Assembly: GCF_002970975.1 (NCBI RefSeq)
Contig: NZ_PNFA01000006.1
Location: 186,001-250,000 of the forward strand
Direction: 5' to 3'
Origin: Microbacterium halophytorum
GTDB taxonomy: Bacteria; Actinomycetota; Actinomycetes; Actinomycetales; Microbacteriaceae
Length of the DNA: 64,000 nucleotides
Position 1 is the stretch's first letter. Every line of letters begins with the position of its first letter. The notes below the pieces were generated by a model. The model ran no database searches. It was not told the DNA's origin and saw only the letters and a list, made by a program, of their open reading frames with translations. Shown here in pieces: positions 37,795 to 48,382 of this stretch. The position numbers and the translations under genes were made by a program.

Positions 37795-40700
37795 ATGACG
37801 AGCAATTCACCCTCGCGGCGCGCGGCGCGCAGAACGGCGTTCGCCGTTCCGCTCGCGGTCGCCCTCGCGGCATCCGGGGCGGTGGCGCTGCCGGCGGCAG
37901 CGACCGACGAGCCGACGCCGCGGTTGCACTACACGATGGACGACGCGACGGGCGGCACGGTCGCCGACGCATCGGGCAACGGCCTGGACGGCACCGTCAC
38001 GGGTGCCGCGGAGGTCGTCGCGACGGAGGCCGGCGGCTACGCGCTCGACCTGACCGGCGGCGCCGACGGCGGCTACGTCACCGTTCCGCGCGCCGCGCTG
38101 GAAGGCGCGACGGACCTCACGGTCTCGGCGCGCGTGCGCTGGGACGGCGGCGGTGCGTGGCAGCGCATCTTCGACCTCGGCAGCGACACCAGCCGGTACC
38201 TGTTCGCCACGCCGTCGAACGGCGATGGCGACCTGCGCACGGCACTGACGGCATCCGGAGACACGGGCGAGGCCACGGCCACCGGCTACGGTGCGCTGCG
38301 CACGGGGGAATGGGCGACGGTGACGACGACCCTCGACGCCGAGGCGGGCACGGTGACGACGTACCTCGACGGCGTCGCGGTGCAATCGGCGTCGACGGGC
38401 GCGACGGCGGCCGACCTGCTGACGGAGGACGCGGAGTCCGCCGGCTTCATCGGCAGATCGTTCTACCCCGACCCGCTGCTCGACGGCGCGGTCGACGACT
38501 TCCGCATCTACGATGTGGCGATGAGCGCTGACCAGGTGGCGGGACTCGTGGGCGCGACTCCCGCGTTCGAGGCGCTCGCGAGCGATTCTTTCGACGTCAG
38601 GACGGTCGTCGCCGCCGCCCCGGAGCTGCCCGCCGCCGTGCGCGCGTCGTTCACCGACGGCTACGACCGCGATGTGCCGGCCGTGTGGGACGCCGTCGAC
38701 CCGGCCCAGTATGCGGAATCCGGCACCTTCACCGTCGCCGGCGAGGCGGCGGGCACACCCGTCACGGCGAACGTGACGGTGCACCGAGGTGGACTCCAGG
38801 TCGACCTCGGCAGTGACACGGGCGCGTTCCACGGTGGCGCATCCGGCACGCTCTACGGCGTGTACGGCGACGGCCTGCCGAGCGACAACCTGCTCGAGGG
38901 CATGGGCGTGCGCACCGTGTCGACGAAGGCGCAGGACGGCCCTCAGCACCCTGGTGCTGACGCACTCGAGGTCGTGCGGCCGCTCGCCGACGCCACCGAT
39001 GGCGACGTGTACATCTACATGACCGATGTGCACCGCGGCTTCCCGTACCAGTGGGAGGGCTCTACACCGGAGGAGAAGCTCTCGACCTACCTCGGCAAGA
39101 TCGGCGAGCAGGTCGACCAGGTGCTCGAACTGCCGGAGGAGTACCGCGACAACATCGTCTTCGTGCCGTTCAACGAGCCGGAGGGCAACATGTTCGGCAC
39201 CGGTGAGTGGAGCTACGACGGCACCAGCTGGCTCGACGACCCCACCGGCTACTTCGCCGCATGGGACGCCGCCTTCGGCGTCATCCGAGAGAAGATGCCG
39301 GATGCCCGCATCGCCGGGCCGAACACGAGCGTGCTGTTCGACCAGATCAAGGGCTACCTGGCGCACGTCGTCGAGGCCGGCACGGTTCCGGATGTGATGA
39401 CCTGGCACGAACTGTCGCATCCGGAGCAGATCCGCACCTCGGTCGATCGCTACCGCCAGTGGGAGGCAGCGGCCTTCGCCGGCACCGAGCACGAGGGCAG
39501 CCAGCTGCCCATCAACATCAACGAGTACGCGTTCAACTACCACACCTCGGTGCCCGGCCAGATGATCCAGTGGATCTCGGCGGTCGAGGAGAAGAAGGTC
39601 GACGCCGATATCGCGTACTGGAACATCGACGGCAACCTCTCCGATTCCGCGGTGCAGTCCAACCGCGGCAACGGCCAGTGGTGGCTCTACAACGCCTACG
39701 CGCAGATGACGGGGCACACCGTCGAGGTCGCGCCGCCGTTCCCCGGTGAGAACTACACCCTGCAGGGTGTGGCGACGCTCGACGAGGAGCGCGCGATCTC
39801 GCGGACGATCGTCGGCGGTGCCGATGGCGCCGCGCCGATCGAGCTGCAGAACGTGCCGACCGACGTGTTCGGCGACGAGGTGCGCGTCACGGTGCGCGAG
39901 ATCCCCTGGACGGGCCAGCTCGGCGACTCGGCGCAGCCGCGGCTGCTGAGCGAGACGGCAGCGGCGGTGAAGGGCGGCACCGTGGAAGTCGATTTCGACG
40001 GCGAGGCGCTGCCGCTGCTGACGGAGTCCTCGGCGTACGAGATCATCGTCACGCCGGTGGGAACCGGTGAGACGACGGCGCAGCCGCCGACGGTCTGGAA
40101 CGCGTCGTACGAGGCGGAGGACGCGGCGTACAGCGGTTCTGGTTACTCGAAGAACGGCCCGGAGGGATCACCCGCCGACGTCGGCAAGTTCTACACCTCG
40201 GGCGGATACAACGTGGGCGGCCTGCGGACCGGATCGGACGGCGTGCTCGAGTTCGAGGTGACGGTTCCCGAAGACGGCACCTACGACCTCTCGGTGTTCG
40301 CCAGCTCGCTCAACACCTTCGACGCCGTGGCCGATCAGGGGCCGACCAACGTCTTCCTGCGGGTCGACGGCGCCGCCGAGCGGGAGCTGTTCCTGCCGCT
40401 GGCATACAAGTGGGTCGTGTGGGATCACGCCGACACGACGGTCGAGCTCACGGCGGGCACGCACACGATCTCGCTCGCGGCGCAGAGCCTCGACGGCAGT
40501 GCGGCCACGATCGGCGATGCCATCATCGACCGCGTGACGCTGTCGCTTCCGAACCCGGATGCGGCGGTGGCGGTGTACGAGGCGGAGCACGCGAGCCTCG
40601 ACGGCGGGCGGGCGGTCTACGCGCCCGATGGCGTCGAAGCGGCCTCCGTCTCGGGCGCCGGCGGGGTCGCGCTGAATGCGGGCGAGAGCGCCGCGTTCTG

Positions 40701-41679
40701 GGTCTACGGCGCACGCGATGCCGAGGCCGAGCTCGGGCTCGACCTGATCGGCGAGGGTGATGCGAGGCTGTCCGTCAACGGGCACGAGGTGCTCACGGGC
40801 GCCGGGAGCGTCGCGGCGCACCTGGAGGGCGGCGTGAACAAGGTCGTCGTGACGGCGGGTGAGGCCGGTGCGACGGTCGACCGGATCACGGTCGCCGCCG
40901 GAACGGGCCAGCTGGCGACGACGGTCCTGCAGGCCGAGGACGCCGAGCTCGCCGGCGGTGCATCGACGACCGAGCTGTCGCTCGCCTCGGGCGGCGTCGC
41001 CGTCGACGGCATCGGCGGGGAGCCGGGCAACGATGCGGCGCTGACGTTCCGCGTCGACGCGGCGCAGGCCGGGCCGCACGCCGTCGTGGTGCGGTACGCG
41101 AACCCGGAGCAGTCGCCGGCGTCGCATTACAACCCCGACCCGATCGCGCGCCGCGCCGACGTGTCGGTCAACGGCGGCGACGCACAGCCGTTCCTGTTCC
41201 CGCACACGTTCCACGCGAACAGCTTCTGGGAGAAGACGATCGTGCTCGACCTCGCCGAGGGGGAGAACACCATCGCCCTGACGAGCGAGGAGGCGACGAA
41301 CTTCGACGGCGAGACGTACGCATCGGACGACTGGCCCGACTTCCCGCTGCGCTCGAAGTGGGCGCCGATCGTCGACCGCATCGCGGTGTCGCCGCTCAGC
41401 GCCTCCGCCGAGGCCTCGCCCGTGTCGGTCGACGTGGCGGATCGCTGCACGGCCGGGACGCTGCAGCTGACGGTGCGTGCGACGAACACGTCCGACGAAC
41501 CCGTGGCCGTCGACATCGCGACGGCGTACGGCGACCGCGCGATCGGCGGCCTCGATGCCGGCCGCTCGGCGACGCGGACGTTCGCGGTGCGCGCCGAGAG
41601 CGCTGACGCGGGGGAGGTGGCGGTCACCGCTGGCGGCGTGGAATCGGTCCACCCGTACGACGCGATCAGCTGCGACTGA
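37795..41679 (+). CDS. Secreted multidomain glycoside hydrolase (LamG, clan GH-A, CBM modules)
   Basis: Secreted protein of 1294 residues. A signal peptide (1-38, cleaved after LPAAA) is followed by a LamG/concanavalin-like domain (about 43-252), a short Ig-like domain (about 268-329) and a TIM-barrel-like domain (about 332-750). That domain has clan GH-A catalytic motifs: PFNEPEGN (acid/base Glu461) and NINEYAFN (nucleophile Glu577). Three beta-sandwich modules follow, starting YEAED (about 769-919, CBM35-like), YEAEH (about 925-1040) and LQAED (about 1043-1203), then an Ig-like C-terminus. The catalytic domain is nearest in style to GH39; family and substrate are inferred. There is no sorting signal or lipobox. 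AAGGAAGG precedes ATG 37795. Confidence 0.85.
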   Translation: MTSNSPSRRAARRTAFAVPLAVALAASGAVALPAAATDEPTPRLHYTMDDATGGTVADASGNGLDGTVTGAAEVVATEAGGYALDLTGGADGGYVTVPRAALEGATDLTVSARVRWDGGGAWQRIFDLGSDTSRYLFATPSNGDGDLRTALTASGDTGEATATGYGALRTGEWATVTTTLDAEAGTVTTYLDGVAVQSASTGATAADLLTEDAESAGFIGRSFYPDPLLDGAVDDFRIYDVAMSADQVAGLVGATPAFEALASDSFDVRTVVAAAPELPAAVRASFTDGYDRDVPAVWDAVDPAQYAESGTFTVAGEAAGTPVTANVTVHRGGLQVDLGSDTGAFHGGASGTLYGVYGDGLPSDNLLEGMGVRTVSTKAQDGPQHPGADALEVVRPLADATDGDVYIYMTDVHRGFPYQWEGSTPEEKLSTYLGKIGEQVDQVLELPEEYRDNIVFVPFNEPEGNMFGTGEWSYDGTSWLDDPTGYFAAWDAAFGVIREKMPDARIAGPNTSVLFDQIKGYLAHVVEAGTVPDVMTWHELSHPEQIRTSVDRYRQWEAAAFAGTEHEGSQLPININEYAFNYHTSVPGQMIQWISAVEEKKVDADIAYWNIDGNLSDSAVQSNRGNGQWWLYNAYAQMTGHTVEVAPPFPGENYTLQGVATLDEERAISRTIVGGADGAAPIELQNVPTDVFGDEVRVTVREIPWTGQLGDSAQPRLLSETAAAVKGGTVEVDFDGEALPLLTESSAYEIIVTPVGTGETTAQPPTVWNASYEAEDAAYSGSGYSKNGPEGSPADVGKFYTSGGYNVGGLRTGSDGVLEFEVTVPEDGTYDLSVFASSLNTFDAVADQGPTNVFLRVDGAAERELFLPLAYKWVVWDHADTTVELTAGTHTISLAAQSLDGSAATIGDAIIDRVTLSLPNPDAAVAVYEAEHASLDGGRAVYAPDGVEAASVSGAGGVALNAGESAAFWVYGARDAEAELGLDLIGEGDARLSVNGHEVLTGAGSVAAHLEGGVNKVVVTAGEAGATVDRITVAAGTGQLATTVLQAEDAELAGGASTTELSLASGGVAVDGIGGEPGNDAALTFRVDAAQAGPHAVVVRYANPEQSPASHYNPDPIARRADVSVNGGDAQPFLFPHTFHANSFWEKTIVLDLAEGENTIALTSEEATNFDGETYASDDWPDFPLRSKWAPIVDRIAVSPLSASAEASPVSVDVADRCTAGTLQLTVRATNTSDEPVAVDIATAYGDRAIGGLDAGRSATRTFAVRAESADAGEVAVTAGGVESVHPYDAISCD

Positions 41680-41689
41680 GTGCGACGAG

Positions 41690-41722
41690 GAACGGTCCGT
41701 CTCCTCGGAGGCGGGCCCGTTC
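41690..41722 (+). terminator. Terminator of the secreted glycosidase gene
   Basis: Imperfect hairpin (41690-41704 with 41707-41722), 10 bases after the stop. Its right arm GGAGGCGGGCCCGTTCC is repeated exactly at 41786-41802 in the neighbouring terminator. Confidence 0.6.
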
Positions 41723-41763
41723 CTCGCACGGTGCGGATCGGCGAGCGGCGATCGCACAGACGA

Positions 41764-41801
41764 GAACGGGCCCGCCTCCCCGAAGGGAGGCGGGCCCGTT
41801 C
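41764..41801 (-). terminator. Terminator of rpsT
   Basis: Perfect 17-base stem (41764-41780 with 41785-41801) with the tetraloop CGAA, directly downstream of rpsT. Confidence 0.85.
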
Positions 41802-41817
41802 CGGCGCGCGGATCGGC

Positions 41818-42078
41818 TCAGAGAGCGGCGATCTGCTTCGCGAGCTTCGACTTGCGGTTCGCGGCCTGGTTCAGGTGGATGACACCCTTGCTGACGGCCT
41901 TGTCGAGCTTCTTCGAAGCCTTGTCGAAGGCGGCCGAAGCGGCGGCCTTGTCGCCCGAGGCGATGGCCTCACGGGTCTTGCGGACCAGCGACTTCAGCTC
42001 GCTCTTCACGATGCGGTTGCGCTCGCGGGCCTTCTCGTTGGTCTTGATGCGCTTGATCTGCGACTTGATGTTTGCCAC
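41818..42078 (-). CDS. rpsT: 30S ribosomal protein S20
   Basis: Basic protein of 86 residues, [20 protein letters not shown] at the N-terminus and [20 protein letters not shown] near the C-terminus; both are conserved S20 segments binding 16S rRNA. GTG 42078 is the start, since S20 normally begins MANIK. It is divergent from lepA, the common actinobacterial arrangement, with 261 bases between the starts. Confidence 0.97.
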   Translation of the reverse strand: MANIKSQIKRIKTNEKARERNRIVKSELKSLVRKTREAIASGDKAAASAAFDKASKKLDKAVSKGVIHLNQAANRKSKLAKQIAAL

Positions 42079-42149
42079 GTTGTCGAAAGACTTTCGTTCG
42101 GAGTGAATCGGATGTCGCCGCGCAGCGAGAGAGGGGTGCCGTGCGGCAG

Positions 42150-42167
42150 GTGTGGGATAGCCCACAC
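42150..42167 (-). promoter_or_regulatory. Hairpin in the rpsT leader
   Basis: Perfect 7-base stem (GTGTGGG with CCCACAC) around four bases, near the 5' end of the inferred rpsT leader. It could stabilise the mRNA or take part in S20 autoregulation. Confidence 0.4.
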
Positions 42168-42182
42168 GCAAGCCAAGGACCA

Positions 42183-42188
42183 ATGCTA
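42183..42188 (-). promoter_or_regulatory. Probable -10 box of rpsT
   Basis: Minus-strand TAGCAT about 105 bases before the rpsT start, giving a leader of roughly 100 bases. No confident -35 is visible. Confidence 0.4.
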
Positions 42189-42339
42189 TCACGCACACCG
42201 GTCCCGGACATGCGCGGCCGCATGAGGCACGTGTCGGCTCCGCCCCGCGCGGAATCGTCGTGCGAACTCGCCTCGCCCCGGGGCGGTCCCGCTTGCGCCG
42301 GATGGGCAGCGTGGGGGCGGCCGGTAGGATGGTCGGAAC

Positions 42340-44187
<1,848 letters not shown>

Positions 44188-44196
44188 GCTGTCGTG

Positions 44197-44841
44197 ATGC
44201 GCCGCGGGAACTTCCAGGACGACACCGTCGACTACGCAGCCGTCGGGGGGACGCAGGCAGACGATCTGCTGCAGTTCCCGCCCGAGCAGAGCCTCCCCGC
44301 GGCGGAATCGCGCCGCATCGGCAGTGGCGAGGAGCGCTTCCGCGCCGCGAGCGAGGCGATGCTGGCCTGGGCGGCGCAGCGTGCCGTGGCCGAGATCGTC
44401 GAGGTCAGGGCCGCCGCCGACACCGCCTACACGGGCGTCGACTTCGACGTCGACGGGAACCCCGTCGCGCCCGCCGAACTCGCGGGCGAGCAGCGCTTCG
44501 ACGCCGACGGCGTCCCGCTCGTCTCGAGCGGCGCCACGATCTCGCTGCGCGGCCGTGTGAAGGCCTATCGCGTCACGGGCGAGTACCGCGTGGTGTCGCT
44601 GACCGAGACCTCCCGCCGGGTGTCGTTCGCCCTCGGCACGGTCTCAGGCGCCGTCGTCAGCGGCGAGGAGCTGTTCGCGCTGACGTGGCGCGAGGACGAC
44701 GAGGTGTGGCTCGAGCTGCGCGCCTTCGACCGCCCGACCCGCCCGCTCGGCCGCATGTTCAAGGGGCTCGTCAGGGCACGCAGGCGCGCCCTCTTCGATC
44801 GCTACCTGCGCACCATCTCACCCCTGTTCAAGACCCCGTAA
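44197..44841 (+). CDS. DUF1990 family protein
   Basis: Protein of 214 residues. It matches the DUF1990 pattern: YAAVGGT near the N-terminus, [29 protein letters not shown] and a C-terminal [12 protein letters not shown]...RRALFDRYL. The family is structurally lipocalin- or START-like and functionally unassigned. ATG 44197 or the in-frame GTG 44194 may be used; the gene starts within ten bases of the lepA stop. Its stop overlaps the hemW start (TAATG). The position between lepA and hemW suggests co-transcription. Confidence 0.8.
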   Translation: MRRGNFQDDTVDYAAVGGTQADDLLQFPPEQSLPAAESRRIGSGEERFRAASEAMLAWAAQRAVAEIVEVRAAADTAYTGVDFDVDGNPVAPAELAGEQRFDADGVPLVSSGATISLRGRVKAYRVTGEYRVVSLTETSRRVSFALGTVSGAVVSGEELFALTWREDDEVWLELRAFDRPTRPLGRMFKGLVRARRRALFDRYLRTISPLFKTP

Positions 44842-46058
44842 TGGGCGCTGCCCTGCCCCTCGGCGACCCGGCCCCGGCCGACGGTGCGCTGCCGGCCGAC
44901 CTCGCGGTCGACCCGGAGTCACCCTTCGGCGCGTACCTGCACGTGCCCTTCTGCCGCGTGCGCTGCGGCTACTGCGACTTCAACACGTACACGGCCACGG
45001 AGCTGCGCGGCGCCCGCCAGGATCAGTACGCCGACACGCTCCTGCGCGAGGTCGACCTCGCGGCCGACGTCCTGGCGGCCGCCAGCCCGCTGCGCCCCGC
45101 GAGCACGGTGTTCTTCGGAGGCGGCACCCCGACCCTCCTGCCGGCCGGCGACCTCGCGCGCATGCTGGGCGGCGTCCGCGACGCGTTCGGCATGGTGCCC
45201 GGCGCCGAGGTCACGGTCGAGGCGAACCCCGACACCGTAACCGATGCCGTCGCGGCGGAGCTCGCGGCGGCCGGCGTGAACCGCATGTCGATCGGCATGC
45301 AGTCGGTCCGGCCGCACGTGCTGGCGTCGCTCGACCGCACGCACACGCCCGAGAACGTCGCCCGCGCCGTCGCCGCCGGCCGCGCGAACGGCCTCGACGT
45401 CAGCGTCGACCTCATCTACGGGGCGCCGGGGGAGAGCCTCGACGACTGGCGCGCCTCCCTCGAGGCGGCGATCGCGCTCGAGCCCGACCACATCTCGGCG
45501 TACGCCCTCATCATCGAGGAGGGCACGAAGCTGCATCGGCAGATCTCGCGCGGCGAGGTGCCCGCGCCCGACGACGACCTGCAGGCCGATATGTACGAGC
45601 TCGCCGACGGAATGCTCGCCGACGCCGGCTTCGACTGGTACGAGGTGTCGAACTGGGCGCGGGGCGATGCGCACCGGTCGCGGCACAACCTGGCGTACTG
45701 GCGCGGGCACGACTGGTGGGGGTTCGGCCCCGGCGCGCACAGCCACGTCGCAGGCCTCCGCTGGTGGAACGCCAAGCACCCCGCCGCGTACGCCCAGCGC
45801 CTCGCGGCCGGTGAATCGCCCGCCGTCGGCACCGAGCGCCCGGATGCCGAGGCGCGGCTCCTCGAGGCCGTGCTGCTCGAGAGCCGCATCCGGGAGGGCC
45901 TCGACCTGGCGACGCTGCCGCCGCATTCCCGTCGCGCCGTCGCGGGCCTCGTCGCCGACGGCCTCGCCGACGGCCGCGACGCGCTGCGGGGCCGACTCGT
46001 GCTCACGCTGCGCGGCCGTCTGCTCGCCGACGCCGTCGTGCGGGCCCTCACCGCCTAA
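44841..46058 (+). CDS. hemW: Radical SAM protein HemW (heme chaperone)
   Basis: HemW of 405 residues, formerly called oxygen-independent coproporphyrinogen oxidase-like; family members bind heme and deliver it to proteins. The 4Fe-4S cluster motif is CRVRCGYCDF (Cys38, Cys42, Cys45), followed by FFGGGTPTLL and IGMQS. The fourth cysteine characteristic of true HemN is absent, as expected for HemW. The start overlaps the DUF1990 stop by one base. Confidence 0.92.
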   Translation: MGAALPLGDPAPADGALPADLAVDPESPFGAYLHVPFCRVRCGYCDFNTYTATELRGARQDQYADTLLREVDLAADVLAAASPLRPASTVFFGGGTPTLLPAGDLARMLGGVRDAFGMVPGAEVTVEANPDTVTDAVAAELAAAGVNRMSIGMQSVRPHVLASLDRTHTPENVARAVAAGRANGLDVSVDLIYGAPGESLDDWRASLEAAIALEPDHISAYALIIEEGTKLHRQISRGEVPAPDDDLQADMYELADGMLADAGFDWYEVSNWARGDAHRSRHNLAYWRGHDWWGFGPGAHSHVAGLRWWNAKHPAAYAQRLAAGESPAVGTERPDAEARLLEAVLLESRIREGLDLATLPPHSRRAVAGLVADGLADGRDALRGRLVLTLRGRLLADAVVRALTA

Positions 46059-46060
46059 CC

Positions 46061-46118
46061 CTTCATTTCTGGCACATCTCCCGTGGTGGTTCCGCCCGGA
46101 GATGTGCCAGAGATGAAG
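46061..46118. repeat. Long inverted repeat between hemW and hrcA
   Basis: A 21-base inverted repeat (46061-46081 with 46098-46118, one mismatch) around a 16-base loop. It is clearly AT-richer than its surroundings. It may be the hemW terminator or a REP/MITE-like unit. Confidence 0.7.
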
Positions 46119-46137
46119 AGTTGTGTGGGGGAGCCGG

Positions 46138-46143
46138 TAGGAT
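46138..46143 (+). promoter_or_regulatory. Probable -10 box of hrcA
   Basis: TAGGAT immediately before the CIRCE element, so HrcA bound there would block the transcription start. Confidence 0.5.
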
Positions 46144-46169
46144 TGGCAGTCGTATGCGTCGAGTGCTAG
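46143..46169. promoter_or_regulatory. CIRCE element
   Basis: TTGGCAGTC, nine bases, GAGTGCTAG. This matches the CIRCE consensus (TTAGCACTC-N9-GAGTGCTAA) at 15 of 18 arm positions with the exact spacer, 13 bases before the hrcA start. It is the operator of HrcA. Confidence 0.88.
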
Positions 46170-46182
46170 GTGAGGAGGGGTG

Positions 46183-47214
46183 ATGGTCTCCGAAAGAGGT
46201 CTTCAGGTCCTCCGCGCGATCGTGCAGGACTACGTCGACACGCACGAGCCCGTCGGCAGCAAGTCGCTCGTCGACCGGCACGCGTTCGACGTCTCGGCCG
46301 CGACGATCCGGAACGACATGGCGATCCTCGAGGAGGAGGACCTGATCGCTGCGCCCCACACGTCGTCCGGCCGGGTGCCGACCGACAAGGGGTACCGCCT
46401 GTTCGTCGACCACCTCGCCGAGATCCGGCCGCTCTCGGCGGCGCAGCGCTCCGCGATCACGACGTTCCTCGCCGACCCCCACGACCTCGACGACCTGCTG
46501 GCCCGCACGGTGCGCCTGCTGACCCAGCTGACCGGCCAGGTCGCGCTCGTGCAGTACCCCTCGTTCGCCCGCGCCACCGTCACGCACATCGAGCTCGTCG
46601 TGCTCGAGGCGCGCCGGATGCTCGTGATCGTCGTGACCGACACCGGGCGCGTCTCGCAGCGGCTCGCGACCGTGCCCGATGACCTCGACGAGGAGGACGT
46701 CGCGCAGCTGCGCGCCCAGCTCGGCACGCTCGTGGCCGGTCGCTCGGCACGCGAGGGCGCCGATCGGATCGCGGCCCTGCGGGCGCAGGAACCCGGCGAT
46801 CGCCTCGCCCCGAGCCTCGAGGTGCTGGCCGGCGTGATCGGCGAGGAGCTCGAGGAGTTCCGCCAGAACCGCCTGGTGATGGCGGGCGCCGCAACGCTCG
46901 CGAAGCGCGAGCAGGACTTCCGCGGCAGCATCCACCCGCTGCTCGAGGCGATCGAGGAGCAGGTCACGCTGCTGCGGCTGATGTCGGAGATGGAGATCGA
47001 CGACGAGGGCCTCGCCGCCTCGATCGGTCGCGAGAACGACGCGTTCGGGCTCGGCGAGGCGTCGATCGTGACGAGCACGTACGATGCGCAGGTCGGGTCG
47101 GCGCGCGTCGGCGTGATGGGCCCGACCCGGATGGACTACCCCAGCACCCTCGGGGCCGCGCGGGCCGTCGCGCGGTACCTCAGCCGGGTGCTGGAAGAGG
47201 ACGGCAGGCGCTGA
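46183..47214 (+). CDS. hrcA: Heat-inducible transcription repressor HrcA
   Basis: HrcA of 343 residues, repressor of class I heat-shock genes through CIRCE. It has an N-terminal winged helix (LQVLRAIVQDYVDTHEPVGS, SAATIRNDMAILEEEDLI) and a GAF-like dimer core ending PTRMDYPSTLGAARAVARYL. ATG 46183 follows GAGGAGGGGTG. A CIRCE site just upstream indicates autoregulation. dnaJ, rsmE and lnt follow in the same direction. Confidence 0.97.
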   Translation: MVSERGLQVLRAIVQDYVDTHEPVGSKSLVDRHAFDVSAATIRNDMAILEEEDLIAAPHTSSGRVPTDKGYRLFVDHLAEIRPLSAAQRSAITTFLADPHDLDDLLARTVRLLTQLTGQVALVQYPSFARATVTHIELVVLEARRMLVIVVTDTGRVSQRLATVPDDLDEEDVAQLRAQLGTLVAGRSAREGADRIAALRAQEPGDRLAPSLEVLAGVIGEELEEFRQNRLVMAGAATLAKREQDFRGSIHPLLEAIEEQVTLLRLMSEMEIDDEGLAASIGRENDAFGLGEASIVTSTYDAQVGSARVGVMGPTRMDYPSTLGAARAVARYLSRVLEEDGRR

Positions 47215-47271
47215 CAGGGCGCCGACGACGAAGCAGGACTGAGCCCCGACCGGGCTGAGGAAAGGTGACTG

Positions 47272-48381
47272 GTGGCTGACCACTACGAGGTTCTCGGCGT
47301 TTCCCGCGACGCGAGCGACGAGGAGATCAAGAAGGCGTACCGCAAGCTGGCGCGCAAGCTGCACCCGGATGTCAACCCGAGCCCGGAGGCGGCAGAGCAG
47401 TTCAAGGACGTCACGCACGCCTACGACGTGCTGAGCGATGCCGACCAGCGCCGCCGCTACGACATGGGCGGCGACGAGAACCCGTTCGGCGGTGGTGGCG
47501 GTTTCGGCGGCTTCGGCGACATCTTCGAGACGTTCTTCGGCGGCGGAGGCGGGGGCGGCGGCGGTCGCCCGCGCGAGCGCCGCGAGCGCGGTGAGGACGC
47601 GCTCGTCCACGTCAAGCTGGGGCTCGGCGACGTCGTGTTCGGCGCCCACCGCGACATCGAGATCGATACTGCCGTGCTGTGCGAGACGTGCAACGGCTCG
47701 TGCTGCCAGCCGGGAACGAGCCCCGAGCGCTGCGACGTCTGCGGCGGATCCGGCCACGTGCGCACGCAGGTGCGCAGCCTCCTCGGCAACATGGTCACGA
47801 CCCAGCCGTGCGGCTCGTGCCGCGGGTACGGCACGACGATCCCCTCGCCGTGCGTGACGTGCGCGGGCCACGGCCGCGTGCGCTCGCGCCGGACCGTCGC
47901 GGTGGACATCCCCGCCGGCGTCGAGTCGGGCCTGCGGCTGCAGATGCCCGGTTCCGGTGAGGTGGGCGAGGGCGGCGGCCCGAACGGCGACCTCTACCTG
48001 CAGGTCGAGGTCGAGCCGCACCCGTCGTTCAGCCGCGAGGGCGACGACCTGCTCGCGACGCTGGACGTCGCGATGACCGACGCGATCCTGGGCGCGACCA
48101 CGTCGATCGATGGCCTCGACGGTAGTGTCGACCTGGAGATCCGCCCCGGTGTGCAGTCGGGCGACGAGCTGAAGATCGCCGGCCGGGGCATCACGGGCCT
48201 GCGCTCGAAGAACCGCGGCGACCTGCGCGTCGCCGTGCGGGTCGTCACGCCGACGAAGCTCGACCACAAGCAGCGCCAGCTGATCGAGGAGTTCGCCGGC
48301 CGTCAGAAGGCGGAGGGCCCGAAGCTCGCCGAGCACCACCAGGGCCTGTTCTCGAAGCTGCGCGACAAGTTCCGGGCCTGA
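47272..48381 (+). CDS. dnaJ: Chaperone DnaJ
   Basis: Hsp40 cochaperone of 369 residues that stimulates DnaK. It has a J domain with HPD (31-33), a Gly/Phe-rich region (about 66-100), four zinc-binding CxxC motifs starting at 137, 154, 180 and 194, and a C-terminal substrate-binding domain. Location after hrcA marks it as the CIRCE-controlled DnaJ (often called DnaJ2 in actinobacteria). GTG 47272 has GAGGAAAGG upstream; the gap to hrcA is 57 bases. Confidence 0.96.
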   Translation: MADHYEVLGVSRDASDEEIKKAYRKLARKLHPDVNPSPEAAEQFKDVTHAYDVLSDADQRRRYDMGGDENPFGGGGGFGGFGDIFETFFGGGGGGGGGRPRERRERGEDALVHVKLGLGDVVFGAHRDIEIDTAVLCETCNGSCCQPGTSPERCDVCGGSGHVRTQVRSLLGNMVTTQPCGSCRGYGTTIPSPCVTCAGHGRVRSRRTVAVDIPAGVESGLRLQMPGSGEVGEGGGPNGDLYLQVEVEPHPSFSREGDDLLATLDVAMTDAILGATTSIDGLDGSVDLEIRPGVQSGDELKIAGRGITGLRSKNRGDLRVAVRVVTPTKLDHKQRQLIEEFAGRQKAEGPKLAEHHQGLFSKLRDKFRA

Positions 48382-48382
48382 C

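Noticed and set aside
35558..37972. An 804-codon minus-strand open frame opposite the GH31 gene
   Set aside because: Antisense shadow; the sense frame has complete catalytic motifs.
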